From positions 91,241-155,240 of the forward strand of contig DAIDHS010000002.1 in assembly GCA_027451985.1 (NCBI GenBank): a stretch of 64,000 nt of DNA, read 5' to 3'. Source of the stretch: Elusimicrobiota bacterium. Lineage in GTDB: Bacteria > Elusimicrobiota > Elusimicrobia > UBA1565 > UBA9628. The notes below the pieces were generated by a model. It saw nothing but the letters and a program-made list of their open reading frames with translations, was not told the origin of the DNA and made no database searches. The translations under genes were made by a program, and so were the position numbers. Of this stretch, positions 18,570 to 28,084 are shown piece after piece; position 1 is the stretch's first letter, and every line of letters starts with the position of its first letter.

Positions 18570-19781
18570 ATGAAAAACAAAATTCTGTCGTTCGTCGCTT
18601 CTCTGTTCCTGTTGCCGGCGGTCGCGAAAGCGGCGCCCGCAGTGAAGCCCCTCTCCCTATCCGAAGCTATGACTTCCTTGCGTGGCCTTCGGTTTTCTTC
18701 GCATTACCTTAACCCCAGCCTACGCGGAGACCAGCGCGCGCTGATGCGATTAGTTAAAAAAGTTTCTCCGGGTGTCGTCACGGTGACCATCCATGTCACA
18801 GATCGCGGTCCGCAACTCGCGCTCAATCCTCCCACGATGGGCGACATCCTCTCGGGCAGGATCGACCCTAAAACCTACGACCCGAAGAAGCTTATCGACA
18901 AGCCGACGGGGGATTTGGGCTCCGGCTTCATTATTGGACGGGACGAACTGGGTCGCCCGCTGATCATCACCAACGCGCACGTCGTGGATCCTCTGGGCCG
19001 AAACGGGAAATCCTCGGTAGAATTCCAAGGGACGTCCGTTCCGGTCGACATCGTCTCCGCCACCATGACGGTCACGACCGCGGGCGGTTCCACCTACGCC
19101 GCAACTCTTATCGGTTATAGCGACAAAACCAGCGGCTACGATTTGGCCCTGGTGCGAATGGACGCTCAGTGTCCCGATTGCCAGATCCTCAAGCTGGGCG
19201 TCGATGATAAGGTCGCCGCGGGAGAGTTTGTGGTGGCCATGGGCGCCCCGCTGGGCTTCTCTGGTACGACCACGTTCGGCATCGTCAGCAACGCTGACAG
19301 GAAGGCGCGGGGCTTCATCAGCGCGTTGGTGGGCAACTACATCCAAACCGACGCTCCCATCAACCCTGGCAATTCCGGCGGCCCGCTTATCGATATCTCG
19401 GGCAACGTCATCGGCGTCAACGAGTGGATCGCGTCGCAGAGCGGCGGATCCGTCGGCCTGGGATTCGCCATCCCCATACGATTCGTCCAGGGAATGCTCA
19501 ACCGCTACCACACCACGAACGTCTTCGATTCCGCAGACCCCGGGCTTACCGTCCAAGCGACCAAGCTAGGCGTCCTGAAGATCACCTCCACGAGTGAAAA
19601 CTTGAAGTCCCAAGGCCTTGAGGTCGGGGATCTCATCTCCACCGTGGACAACCAGACGTTTACGACGCCGATCTCGCTCATGCGCTATCTGGCGAACAAA
19701 ACCCCCGGCTCCACGGCGGTTTTTGACGTCATCAGAAACGGTTATGGAGCGGACATCATCGTGACGTTGGGCATGCTTTAA
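18570..19781 (+). CDS. HtrA/DegP-type periplasmic serine protease
   Basis: The 403-residue protein has a signal peptide (KNKILSFVASLFLLPAVAKAA), a trypsin-like domain and one C-terminal PDZ domain. The catalytic triad is visible: His in ITNAHVVDPLG, Asp in GYDLALVRMD and Ser in NPGNSGGPLIDI. The PDZ domain includes LEVGDLISTVDNQTF. Such proteases degrade or refold damaged envelope proteins. The start at 18570 places the signal peptide at the N terminus; an ATG at 18528 would add a non-signal extension. A strong terminator follows. Confidence 0.93.
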   Translation: MKNKILSFVASLFLLPAVAKAAPAVKPLSLSEAMTSLRGLRFSSHYLNPSLRGDQRALMRLVKKVSPGVVTVTIHVTDRGPQLALNPPTMGDILSGRIDPKTYDPKKLIDKPTGDLGSGFIIGRDELGRPLIITNAHVVDPLGRNGKSSVEFQGTSVPVDIVSATMTVTTAGGSTYAATLIGYSDKTSGYDLALVRMDAQCPDCQILKLGVDDKVAAGEFVVAMGAPLGFSGTTTFGIVSNADRKARGFISALVGNYIQTDAPINPGNSGGPLIDISGNVIGVNEWIASQSGGSVGLGFAIPIRFVQGMLNRYHTTNVFDSADPGLTVQATKLGVLKITSTSENLKSQGLEVGDLISTVDNQTFTTPISLMRYLANKTPGSTAVFDVIRNGYGADIIVTLGML

Positions 19782-19809
19782 AGCACGCCCCCGTTCGGGT
19801 TAACAAGTA

Positions 19810-19848
19810 AGAAGGCCCTCCGGGTTCCGGAGGGCCTTCTCCTTTTAT
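19810..19848 (+). terminator. Intrinsic terminator after the HtrA-type protease
   Basis: A 14-bp stem (19810-19823 with 19827-19840) closes on a 3-nt loop (GTT) and is followed by CCTTTTATTATT. It ends the protease transcript and lies between convergent genes, so it may also stop the mrp operon from the other side, where the flank is less T-rich. Confidence 0.85.
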
Positions 19849-19875
19849 TATTGGGGAAGAGTTGTGGTCTTTAGC

Positions 19876-20955
19876 TTAGACGCTGACGAGCTTTATCTCC
19901 AATGTCTTGCGGCCGGCCGACAAGACGCTTAGGCGTGCCGCCGTCTGGCGGGCAACGCCGCGCAACGCTTCAGCCGAGGCGCTTTGGGAGGCCTCGACGC
20001 AGATTGGCCTACCCGTCTCTCCGCTCTGGCACACCGCCTCCTCAATTGGAATTCGGCCCAAAATCGGGGCCCCGTATTTTTCAGCGACCGCCCCCGCTCC
20101 GCCACGGGAAAAGATGTCGCTGGTCTTTCCGCAATGGGGGCAGGAAAATCCGCTCATGTTCTCCACTACGCCCAAAAGCGGGACGTTGAGCTTGGCGAAC
20201 ATAGCCGCCGCGCGACGCACGTCCGAGATCGCAATGCTTTGCGGCGTGGTCACGATGACGGCTCCGGCCAGGGGAACGCTCTGGCATAAAGAGAGCTGCA
20301 CGTCGCCCGTGCCGGGCGGCAAATCCACGATCAAATAGTCCAGATCGCCCCACTCCACGTCCCTTAAGAACTGGGTCACGGCGCCGTGCAGCATGGGGCC
20401 GCGCCAAATGACCGGGGCGTCCGCGTCGGTTAAAAACCCCATGGACACCATCTTTACGCCGTAGTTCTGCGCGGGCGCTATTTTCCCCTCGGCACCGGGA
20501 TGAAGCTCCCGGTCTTGCACGCCCAGCATCTGCGGCTGATTGGGGCCGTAAATGTCCGCATCCATCAATCCCACGCGCGCGCCGTCTTGGGCCAAGGCCA
20601 CGGCCAAGTTGCAGGCCACGGTAGATTTGCCCACGCCGCCCTTGCCGCTGCCCACCGCTATGATGTTCTTGATGCCGGAGGGTGCCGCGTTTTCCAGGCG
20701 CGGATCTTTCTTGACGGAAGCCTTCATGCGGATGTCCACGTTCGTGACGCCGGGCACCTTCCCGAGCGCGTCCCGGGCCTCCAACTCCATCATGCCCTTC
20801 AACGGACACGCCGGCGTGGTCAGGATGTAGTCGAACGAAACTTTGCCCTCCTCGATGGAGAGATTCTGCACCATGCCCAAGGAAACGATATCCTTCTTAA
20901 GCTCGGGCTCCTGGCACGTCGCCAACGCTCTTAAGACTTCTTCCCGGCTTGGCAT
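19876..20955 (-). CDS. mrp: Mrp/ApbC-type iron-sulfur carrier ATPase
   Basis: The 359-residue P-loop protein loads Fe-S clusters onto target enzymes. The N-terminal 80 residues form a MIP18/DUF59 domain (ALATCQEPELKKDIVSLGMV). The deviant Walker A is GKGGVGKSTVACNLA. The conserved ENMSGFSCPHCGK segment gives the CxxC pair that bridges a cluster in the dimer. Length is normal. Three bases separate it from the glutamine synthetase gene upstream, so the two form an operon. The window's many Fe-S proteins (ActB, radical SAM enzymes) are plausible clients. Confidence 0.95.
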   Translation of the reverse strand: MPSREEVLRALATCQEPELKKDIVSLGMVQNLSIEEGKVSFDYILTTPACPLKGMMELEARDALGKVPGVTNVDIRMKASVKKDPRLENAAPSGIKNIIAVGSGKGGVGKSTVACNLAVALAQDGARVGLMDADIYGPNQPQMLGVQDRELHPGAEGKIAPAQNYGVKMVSMGFLTDADAPVIWRGPMLHGAVTQFLRDVEWGDLDYLIVDLPPGTGDVQLSLCQSVPLAGAVIVTTPQSIAISDVRRAAAMFAKLNVPLLGVVENMSGFSCPHCGKTSDIFSRGGAGAVAEKYGAPILGRIPIEEAVCQSGETGRPICVEASQSASAEALRGVARQTAARLSVLSAGRKTLEIKLVSV

Positions 20956-20958
20956 GGG

Positions 20959-23145
20959 CTAAATCCTAAAAAGCATCTCCCGGTATTTCGGGAGAGGCCA
21001 AAGAGAGTCCGGCACCAAGCCCTCAAGGCCGTCAACCGCTTCGCGGACGGGGTCGAAAAGCGGCCTGACCTTATGGCAATAGGCCAGAGCCTTCTCGCGG
21101 GCTTCCTCAATTTTTTCCGCAGAGACCAGGGCCTTTTTGATCTCCTCGACGGCCGTGATGGCCTGCGCGGCGAGTCCTGTCACGCGAGAAAGGATCTCGC
21201 CTTGTATTTTGAGGGCGTCGGTCTGGCCCGGCAAGACCTCAGCAACTCCGCGCAGCGTTGCGGAGAACTCCTTCTGATACGCCGCGGCCGCAGGCACATA
21301 GTGCGTCATCACCATTTCAATAACCAGCTTGGCCTCGATGTCGATTTGCTTGGCGTATTTCTCAAGCTGGATGTGCTGGCGTGAGCGGGCTTCCGTTTCG
21401 GAAAGCACGCCTAGGCGGGAGAACAGCGCGAGGGAATCTTTGCGCACCAGGCCGTCCAAGGCTTCGGGCGTCGTCTTGACATTGGAAAGATTGCGCTTCG
21501 CGGCCTCGGCTTCCCACTGGGCGGAATAATTGTTCCCTTCGAAGCACACGGCTTTGGAGTCCTTATAGTAACGGCGCAGGACCTCAAGCGCCGCATCCTT
21601 AAATGTCTTCTTGGTCTTCAGCAGCTTATCAATGTCCTTTTTAGTCTGCACCAATGCGTCGGCCACGATCGCGTTTAAGAGCGCGATGGGCGCGCCGATG
21701 TTGAAGGAGGAGCCCACGGCTCGGAACTCGAACTTGTTGCCCGTAAAGGCAAAGGGCGATGTCCGGTTGCGGTCCGTGTTGTCTTTCAAGATAGGCGGAA
21801 TCTTATCGATGCCGATGGATATCCACTCGGGCTCGGTGCCCTTGGTGGTTACTCCCTTCTCCAGGTCTTCGAGGACGCGCGTCAGCTGCGCACCCAAAAA
21901 CACTGAGATGATGGCCGGCGGCGCCTCGTTGGCGCCCAAACGATGGTCGTTGCCCGAGGACGCGATGGCCGCGCGCAGAATGCGCGAGCGGTCGTGCACG
22001 GCCTTGATGGTCGCGACCAGGAAAATCAAGAACTGCAGGTTCTCCTGGGGAGTCTTGCCGGGGGAGAGAAGATTCTTCCCCGTATCCGTGCCCAAAGACC
22101 AGTTGATGTGCTTGCCGCTGCCGTTGACGCCGGCGAAGGGTTTCTCGTAGAAAAGCGCCGCCAGTCCGTGCCGGGCCGCAACGCGGCGCATGATATCCAT
22201 GACAAGCTGGTTATGGTCCGTCGCCACGTTGGCTTCCTCGAAGACCGGCGCGCATTCGAACTGATTAGGAGCCACCTCGTTGTGGCGGGTCTTGATGGGC
22301 ACGCCCAGCTTGTAGAGCTCCTTTTCCGCGTCTGTCATGAAAGTGAAAACCCGCTCGCGGATAGAGCCGAAATAATGATCCTCCAGCTGCTGGCCCTTGG
22401 GCGACGGCGCACCAAAAAGCGTGCGGCCGCAGAGCATCAGATCTGGGCGTCCCTCATAATACCCTTCATCGATCAGGAAGTACTCCTGCTCGGCGCCGAC
22501 GGTCGAAAAAACTTTGGTGGCGTCGGCTTTGAAATAGCCCAGGATATCCAGGGCTGCCTTATTCAGTGCCTCAATCGAGCGCAGAAGAGGCGTCTTGGTG
22601 TCGAGCGACTCTCCAGTGTAGGAGATGAAGACCGTGGGGATGCATAAAGTCGAGCCGCCGGGCGTCTCCAGAATGAACGCCGGCGAGGTCGGGTCCCAGG
22701 CGGTATAGCCGCGCGCCTCGAACGTGGTGCGGAGCCCTCCCGAGGGGAAGCTCGAGGCGTCCGGCTCCTGCTGCACGAGCTGTTTGCCCGTAAAAGCCTC
22801 GATGGCCTTGCCGCCTTCGGCCAAATCGATGAAGCTGTCGTGCTTTTCGGCGGTGACGCCGGTCATGGGCTGGAACCAATGGCAGTAGTGCGTCGCGCCC
22901 TTGGACATGGCCCAGGTCTTCATAGCCGAGGCAACCGCGTTGGCCGCGTCCAAATCGAGGGGCGTGCCACGGTGGATGACTTCCTGCACGTGCTTGTATG
23001 TGTCCTTGGGAAGGAGGAGCTTCATCGTCTCCTGGCCGAAGACGTTACATCCAAAATAATCCGAGACCTTAGCGGCCGTCCGCCCATGAGAGCGGTCAGA
23101 ATTCTGCGTATCACTGTCCGACTTCCCTAATCGCGCCGCCGGCAT
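20959..23145 (-). CDS. glnN: Glutamine synthetase type III
   Basis: The 728-residue length identifies the large type III enzyme, which makes glutamine from glutamate, ammonia and ATP in a double-ring dodecamer. Visible family blocks include the N-terminal YFGCNVFGQETMKLLLP, EQEYFLID at the metal site, NEVAPNQFE, GVNGSGKHINWS and GNDHRLGANEAPPA. The ATG at 23145 has GGAGG at the right distance; the ATG at 23163 would place that site inside the gene. It is followed closely by mrp. Confidence 0.95.
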   Translation of the reverse strand: MPAARLGKSDSDTQNSDRSHGRTAAKVSDYFGCNVFGQETMKLLLPKDTYKHVQEVIHRGTPLDLDAANAVASAMKTWAMSKGATHYCHWFQPMTGVTAEKHDSFIDLAEGGKAIEAFTGKQLVQQEPDASSFPSGGLRTTFEARGYTAWDPTSPAFILETPGGSTLCIPTVFISYTGESLDTKTPLLRSIEALNKAALDILGYFKADATKVFSTVGAEQEYFLIDEGYYEGRPDLMLCGRTLFGAPSPKGQQLEDHYFGSIRERVFTFMTDAEKELYKLGVPIKTRHNEVAPNQFECAPVFEEANVATDHNQLVMDIMRRVAARHGLAALFYEKPFAGVNGSGKHINWSLGTDTGKNLLSPGKTPQENLQFLIFLVATIKAVHDRSRILRAAIASSGNDHRLGANEAPPAIISVFLGAQLTRVLEDLEKGVTTKGTEPEWISIGIDKIPPILKDNTDRNRTSPFAFTGNKFEFRAVGSSFNIGAPIALLNAIVADALVQTKKDIDKLLKTKKTFKDAALEVLRRYYKDSKAVCFEGNNYSAQWEAEAAKRNLSNVKTTPEALDGLVRKDSLALFSRLGVLSETEARSRQHIQLEKYAKQIDIEAKLVIEMVMTHYVPAAAAYQKEFSATLRGVAEVLPGQTDALKIQGEILSRVTGLAAQAITAVEEIKKALVSAEKIEEAREKALAYCHKVRPLFDPVREAVDGLEGLVPDSLWPLPKYREMLFRI

Positions 23146-23205
23146 GTGTTTTTTCCTCCGCATAAGGGGATCGCGCGGCCCTAAGGCTCGCTTAAGGCAA
23201 TGATA

Positions 23206-23766
23206 CTATTTTTTATTGCCGTCGGAGGCAGGCTTAAAGAGTGCGGCGTGGCGGCCGTAACCTTCTTGCGCCAGATTGGAGGCGGGAATGAAACGCAGGG
23301 ACGCCGAGTTGATGCAATAGCGCTTGCCTGTCGGGGCAGGTCCGTCGTCAAAAACGTGTCCAAGATGAGAACCCGAGGACGAGCGCACTTCGGTACGCTC
23401 CATGCCGAAGCTGGTGTCCTCGCGATAGGCGATGTCCTTGGGATCGAGCGGTTTAGTGAAACTAGGCCACCCCGTGCCAGAGTCAAACTTATCCAAGGAA
23501 CTAAACAAAGGTTCACCGGAGACCACGTCCACGTAGATGCCGGGCTCGTGGTTGTTCCAGTAGGCGTTGTCGAAGGGCGGTTCGGTCCCTCCTTCGCAGG
23601 CGACGCGGTATTGCTCGGGGGTCAGCTTCTGCCGCGCGTCCGTCGGGCACGATTTTCCCTTCTCCGTCTCGCTCATGTTTTTTCTCCCGCTACAGGACGC
23701 CGCGCCGGCCAGAACGGCCGTCACAGCCAATATTCGCAACGCCGCAGGGCCGCTTTTCGGCATCAT
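23206..23766 (-). CDS. msrB: Peptide-methionine (R)-S-oxide reductase, exported, zinc-free form
   Basis: The 186-residue protein repairs methionine-R-sulfoxide. From the tandem ATG at 23766/23763 it starts with a lipoprotein-like signal ([13 protein letters not shown]), which would place it in the envelope. The SelR domain is clear: [24 protein letters not shown]-type and [27 protein letters not shown], with the catalytic Cys in RYCIN. The four zinc-binding cysteines of the common form are all missing ([10 protein letters not shown] and [10 protein letters not shown] where CxxC pairs are usual). The frame can be read back to 23823, but the signal peptide argues for the later start. Confidence 0.92.
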   Translation of the reverse strand: MMPKSGPAALRILAVTAVLAGAASCSGRKNMSETEKGKSCPTDARQKLTPEQYRVACEGGTEPPFDNAYWNNHEPGIYVDVVSGEPLFSSLDKFDSGTGWPSFTKPLDPKDIAYREDTSFGMERTEVRSSSGSHLGHVFDDGPAPTGKRYCINSASLRFIPASNLAQEGYGRHAALFKPASDGNKK

Positions 23767-23870
23767 TTGACTGCCCGCCTTGTGTTCCCGGCCTCCAGTT
23801 CGTAGAATGGTCGCGGTCGCCAACTCAGTTTAGCACCATAGGTCCGGAAATTCCATAGCTGGAGATCGAA

Positions 23871-24692
23871 ATGCTGAAGAACAAGAAAATCGCCGTCATC
23901 GGAGCCGGGCACATGGGCGAAGCTCTCATCGGCGGCATGGTTTCCGGCCGGCTCATAAATGCCAAGGACGTCGTGGCGACGCGCCGCGACGCCAAGGCCA
24001 TGGACGAGCTCAAAAGCAAGTGGGGCGTGCGCATCAGTTCGGACAACGCTGCCGCCGCCGAGGGCGCGGACATCATCCTGCTGACCTTGAAGCCCCAGGT
24101 CGCGGCTGCAGTCCTGGGTGAAATCGCGCCAGCGGTGGATAAGGACAAACTCGTCATCAGCGTCATGGCAGGCATCACCACCGCCGCCATCAACAAGCGC
24201 CTTAAAAAAACTAACCCCGTCGTGCGCGCCATGCCCAACACTCCCGCCTCGGTCAATGCGGCCGCCACGGCGCTGTGCGCGGGCGCGCATGCGGGCGAAG
24301 CCCACCTGCGCGCGGCCGAAATGATTTTCAAGTCGGTCGGAAAAGTGGAGATTATTCCCGAGAATCTCCTCGACGCCGTGACCGGACTCTCGGGCTCGGG
24401 ACCGGTCTACATCTACATGGTCATCGAGGCCCTGACCGACGGCGGCGTCAAGATGGGCATCCCCCGCGCGGTTGCGGCGCGCTTGGCCGCGCAAACGGTC
24501 TACGGTGCGGCGAAGCTGGTTCTTGAGACCGGCAAGCACCCGGCCATCTTAAAGGACGAGGTGACCACGCCCGGCGGGACGGCCATCGCCGCTATCCACG
24601 AGCTCGAGTCCAAGGGCCTGCGCACGGTCCTCATGGACGCGGTCGTGACCGCCACCAAGCGCTCCAAGGAACTCAGCGAGATTTACGGCTGA
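23871..24692 (+). CDS. proC: Pyrroline-5-carboxylate reductase
   Basis: The 273-residue enzyme makes proline from P5C with NAD(P)H. The N-terminal Rossmann motif is IAVIGAGHMGEALIGGM. The C-terminal dimerisation and substrate region has the family signature GLSGSGPVYIYMVIEALTDG and DEVTTPGGTAIAAIHELE. Length is normal. It is divergent from msrB and convergent with the metal ATPase, so it is probably transcribed alone. Confidence 0.97.
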   Translation: MLKNKKIAVIGAGHMGEALIGGMVSGRLINAKDVVATRRDAKAMDELKSKWGVRISSDNAAAAEGADIILLTLKPQVAAAVLGEIAPAVDKDKLVISVMAGITTAAINKRLKKTNPVVRAMPNTPASVNAAATALCAGAHAGEAHLRAAEMIFKSVGKVEIIPENLLDAVTGLSGSGPVYIYMVIEALTDGGVKMGIPRAVAARLAAQTVYGAAKLVLETGKHPAILKDEVTTPGGTAIAAIHELESKGLRTVLMDAVVTATKRSKELSEIYG

Positions 24693-24719
24693 CGAGCGCG
24701 CCTGGTTCGCGCCGCAGCC

Positions 24720-26558
24720 TCAGTAATCCGTCAAGACTTTCGGCGGCCAAGCCACCCGCACGGCGTTCAAGACCGCGATCAAGTCGATAATCTCCTGACC
24801 GACGGCGCCGGCCAAAGGCGGCAAAAGCCCCCGCGCGGCCAATCCCATCCCGATCACGCTTAAAGCCATGCCACCCAAGGCGCTTTCCAGCGCGACGGTG
24901 CGCATGCGCCGGCTGATGTGGATGAGTTCATCGACTTTGCCCAAGGATGACGCCATGACGACCGCGTCCGCGGCGGCGCCGGCGACGTCGCTGCGCGTGC
25001 CGAAGGCGACGCCTACCGTCGCGGCCCTCAAGGCCGGCGCGTCGTTGATGCCGTCACCCACGTAGAGCGTGTCGGCCTTCTTCGCCTCCTCGGACACGAT
25101 GACGACTTTTTCCTCGGGCGTTTTCTCGGCCATAATCTCGTCGATACCCAGGGATTGGGCCAAGTAGCGCACTTCGGCTTCCCGATCGCCCGAGACCATC
25201 ATGACCTTGCCCACGCCGTGAAAGGGCTTCAAGTGCTCCAAAAAGCTTTTGCTCTCGCTGCGCGGCTCATCATGAAAGGAGAACGCCGCGGCGAAGCGCT
25301 CCTCCACGAGAAGAACGCATTCAAGGCCGCCCTCGGGCGGCGGCAGGGTCAAACCCAAGGATTGAGCGTGCGCCCGCCCGGTCAGCCGCGCCGCGCGGCC
25401 CTTGACCACGCCCTTCATCCCCTGGCCCGCCTTGGCGTCGATTTGGCCGGCCTCCAAGGGCAGGACGTTTTCCGCCTTGGCGGCCGCCACGATAGCGGCC
25501 GAGAGCGGATGCTTGGAGTATTGATCCAGACTCACGGCATACTGCAAAACCTCGGGCCGCGAGAAGCCCTCCGCCCAGGAAATGCCGGTCAGAACCGGCC
25601 GCCCGTAGGTAAGCGTGCCCGTCTTGTCAAAGATGACCGTGCGGCAGCGGATGAGGCGCTCCAAGGCTGCCGGATTCTTGACGATGATGCTGTGCTTGGC
25701 CGCGAGGGAAATTGCGCCCAAGACGGCCACGGGAATGGCGATAAGCAGCGGACAGGGCGTGGCGATGACCAGAACCGCGAGAAAGCGCTCAGGCGAGCGG
25801 CTGGAAATCCACGCGCCCACCGCCAGCGCCAAAGCCAGCGGCGCGTACCACATGCCCAGGCTGTCGCCTAAGCGGCGCAGACTGGGCTTCTTGGACTCGG
25901 CCTCTTCCATTATTTTGACGATGCGCGCGTAGCGCGAATCCTTGGCGGGCTTGGTCGCCCGAATCACGAGCGGCGTCTCCCCGTTGATGGCTCCTGAGAT
26001 GACGGCCGAGCCGGGCGCCTTGGCCATCTCGTATGGTTCGCCGGTGAGGTAGGACTCGTCCATCCGGCTGTGCCCTTCGACCACCACGCCGTCGACCGGA
26101 CAGACCTCGTGGGGCAGCACGACGAGAATTTCGCCCGGCTGCACGGCCTCGACCGGCTCGTCGATGAGGACAGCGCCGGATTTTTTGTGCGCGTTCTGCG
26201 GCACGCGGCGAGAGAGGGCTTCCAGAACTCCCGAGGCCTGCTTGACCGCGAAATCCTCAAGCGCTTCCCCACCCGAAACCATCAGAATCAGGATGGCCGC
26301 CACAAGATACTGGCCCATAAGCAGGGCGGCAACGATGGACACGAGCGCCAGGACGTCGGCGCTGCCCTCCAGGCGCGCGATTTTTGCGGCGATTCCCGCG
26401 GCCGCGGGAATGCCTCCCAAAACCGCGACGGCATAGAGGGGAACGGATGCCCAGGCCTCAAATCCGGGCACGAGAAACCGCAGGACAAGATGGGCCAGAA
26501 TGCCCGCGGCGCTGAACAGGGCCACGGCGGCACGCAGGCGGCTTTTCTCTGGAATCAT
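24720..26558 (-). CDS. Heavy-metal-transporting P1B-type ATPase
   Basis: The 612-residue membrane pump has the actuator motif YLTGEPYEMA, the metal-site motif TPCPLLIA in a membrane helix, the phosphorylation site DKTGTLTYG, the HP motif (YSKHPLSAAI) and the hinge GDGINDAPALRAA. There is no N-terminal metal-binding CxxC domain. The TPC motif (rather than CPC) places it near the Zn/Cd/Co or less well defined subgroup, so the metal is uncertain. The ATG at 26558 is preceded by AAGG; the longer frame to 26609 is less likely. Confidence 0.92.
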   Translation of the reverse strand: MIPEKSRLRAAVALFSAAGILAHLVLRFLVPGFEAWASVPLYAVAVLGGIPAAAGIAAKIARLEGSADVLALVSIVAALLMGQYLVAAILILMVSGGEALEDFAVKQASGVLEALSRRVPQNAHKKSGAVLIDEPVEAVQPGEILVVLPHEVCPVDGVVVEGHSRMDESYLTGEPYEMAKAPGSAVISGAINGETPLVIRATKPAKDSRYARIVKIMEEAESKKPSLRRLGDSLGMWYAPLALALAVGAWISSRSPERFLAVLVIATPCPLLIAIPVAVLGAISLAAKHSIIVKNPAALERLIRCRTVIFDKTGTLTYGRPVLTGISWAEGFSRPEVLQYAVSLDQYSKHPLSAAIVAAAKAENVLPLEAGQIDAKAGQGMKGVVKGRAARLTGRAHAQSLGLTLPPPEGGLECVLLVEERFAAAFSFHDEPRSESKSFLEHLKPFHGVGKVMMVSGDREAEVRYLAQSLGIDEIMAEKTPEEKVVIVSEEAKKADTLYVGDGINDAPALRAATVGVAFGTRSDVAGAAADAVVMASSLGKVDELIHISRRMRTVALESALGGMALSVIGMGLAARGLLPPLAGAVGQEIIDLIAVLNAVRVAWPPKVLTDY

Positions 26559-26587
26559 CTCAGACCTTGGTCGCCGAGTTTGCGCGC

Positions 26588-27514
26588 TTAATTGTGAAGC
26601 GCACGCCACGCCGGACCCTGCAAACCCGGGCGTCTCAAGGAAGGATGGAGGATTTCCGCCAGGATTTCAAGGGAATCAACCAGGCGCGGCCCCGGACGAT
26701 TGAAATAATGGTTGCCGTCCGCCATAAAAATCCGGCCTTGGCGCACGGCCCGCATCTTGCCCCAACCAGGCAAGCCCGTCAAGCAGGAGATTTCCGCGCC
26801 AGTGCGCGCCAAATCGAAGCCGCAGGGCGAGATCACGATGGCGTCGGGTTCGGCGGCGAAAAGCTCCGGCACAGCAATCGCTGGCGAATGCACACCGGCT
26901 TGCCCGAACAGCGCCTCGCCGCCCGCCAAGGAAACGAGCTCCGGCATCCAATTCCCGGAAGCCATAATCGGCTCCATCCATTCCAGGCAGGCCACGCGCG
27001 GCCGCGGAGATTTTTCCAAAGCCCCTGCGGCGGCGTGGGAGAGGCGTTCCATGCGCGCGCGCATCTCTCCAACCAAGGCCGCCCCCGCCATGGGGCGCTC
27101 CAAGGCGCGCGCGACGCGCCGAATGTCGTCGTAGACGTCGTCCAAACGGTTGGGGCACAAGGGCACGACGCGCGCCTTGATACCGGCGCGCCGAGTCAGC
27201 GCGGCCTCGACGTCCTTCAAGCTCACCGCGCAGACCTCGCACTGGGTCTGGGTCAGGATGACGTCGGGCTTTAACTCCGCCAGGATTTCATCGTGAACGC
27301 GGTAGATGGACAGCGCGTCCCGGAGCGATTCCCGCACCTGCCGGTCGATGTCCCGGCTTGAAGCCGAGATGTCGATGGCGGGCTCGGTGCACGCAGGCAG
27401 GAACTTCACCGCCCCGGGATAGTCGCACTCGTGCGAGCGCCCCACCAGACTGTCCTGGAGGCCCAGCGCGCAGACGATTTCCGTGGCGCTGGCGATGAGG
27501 GAAACGACGCGCAC
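26588..27514 (-). CDS. Corrinoid/siderophore-type binding protein without signal peptide (BtuF-like)
   Basis: The 308-residue protein has the fold signatures of class III substrate-binding proteins: RVVSLIASATEIVCALG at the N terminus, LKPDVILTQTQCEVCAV and a C-terminal ADGNHYFNRPGPRLVDSLE. It starts at GTG (27514) and lacks a signal peptide, as in a known cytoplasmic cobalamin-binding subgroup. The Cys pair in QCEVC could contact a ligand. No ABC transporter genes are adjacent. It lies 13 bases after the yajQ stop and is probably cotranscribed. Ligand identity is inference. Confidence 0.75.
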   Translation of the reverse strand: MRVVSLIASATEIVCALGLQDSLVGRSHECDYPGAVKFLPACTEPAIDISASSRDIDRQVRESLRDALSIYRVHDEILAELKPDVILTQTQCEVCAVSLKDVEAALTRRAGIKARVVPLCPNRLDDVYDDIRRVARALERPMAGAALVGEMRARMERLSHAAAGALEKSPRPRVACLEWMEPIMASGNWMPELVSLAGGEALFGQAGVHSPAIAVPELFAAEPDAIVISPCGFDLARTGAEISCLTGLPGWGKMRAVRQGRIFMADGNHYFNRPGPRLVDSLEILAEILHPSLRRPGLQGPAWRALHN

Positions 27515-27527
27515 TCCCGGCTATTCC

Positions 27528-28025
27528 CTAGCGGAAATTCTTGAACTGCAGTTCGAGGCCGAAGCTGCCGCCCTTTAAAAGCGCGATGGCGGACTGGAGC
27601 TCGTCCTTGGACTTGCTCGAGACGCGCAATTGATCGCCTTGGATGGAGGCGTTGACCTTGAGCTTGGCCTGCTTGATGGCGGCGACCATCTCCTTGGCCT
27701 TGTCCGTGGGAATGCCGGACTGGATGGTGACCGGCATGCGCGCGGTCTGGCCCAGAGCCTGCTCCACCTTGCCTTTCGTGAAGTTCTTGATGGGCACGCC
27801 GCGCTTGGCCAGCCGCGTATAAAGAACGTCCAAAGCCGCGTCGACTTTATACTCGTCCACCGCGCGGACGATGATTTTCTTCTCTTTGGCGTCCAATTCC
27901 AGCGACGCCTTGGCGTCCTTGAAGTCGAAACGGTTGGCGATTTCCTTTAGGGCGACGTTGACGCACTCGCCGACCACGTTCAAGTCCACTTCGCTGACCA
28001 CGTCAAATGAAAATTCCTGGGGCAT
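27528..28025 (-). CDS. yajQ: YajQ family nucleotide-binding protein
   Basis: The 165-residue protein begins PQEFSFDVVSEVDLNVV and has the two ferredoxin-like halves of the YajQ/DUF520 family (ANRFDFKDAKASLELD, and LRVSSKSKDELQSAIALLK at the end). Some homologues bind cyclic di-GMP; the cellular role is not well defined. GGAGGAG precedes the ATG. It is first in a two-gene unit with the BtuF-like protein. Confidence 0.92.
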   Translation of the reverse strand: MPQEFSFDVVSEVDLNVVGECVNVALKEIANRFDFKDAKASLELDAKEKKIIVRAVDEYKVDAALDVLYTRLAKRGVPIKNFTKGKVEQALGQTARMPVTIQSGIPTDKAKEMVAAIKQAKLKVNASIQGDQLRVSSKSKDELQSAIALLKGGSFGLELQFKNFR

Positions 28026-28084
28026 GGTGTCTCCTCCGAAGAAATTCTAGCTTTCCGGCGCCAGCGCCGCAACAAAGAAAGGGG

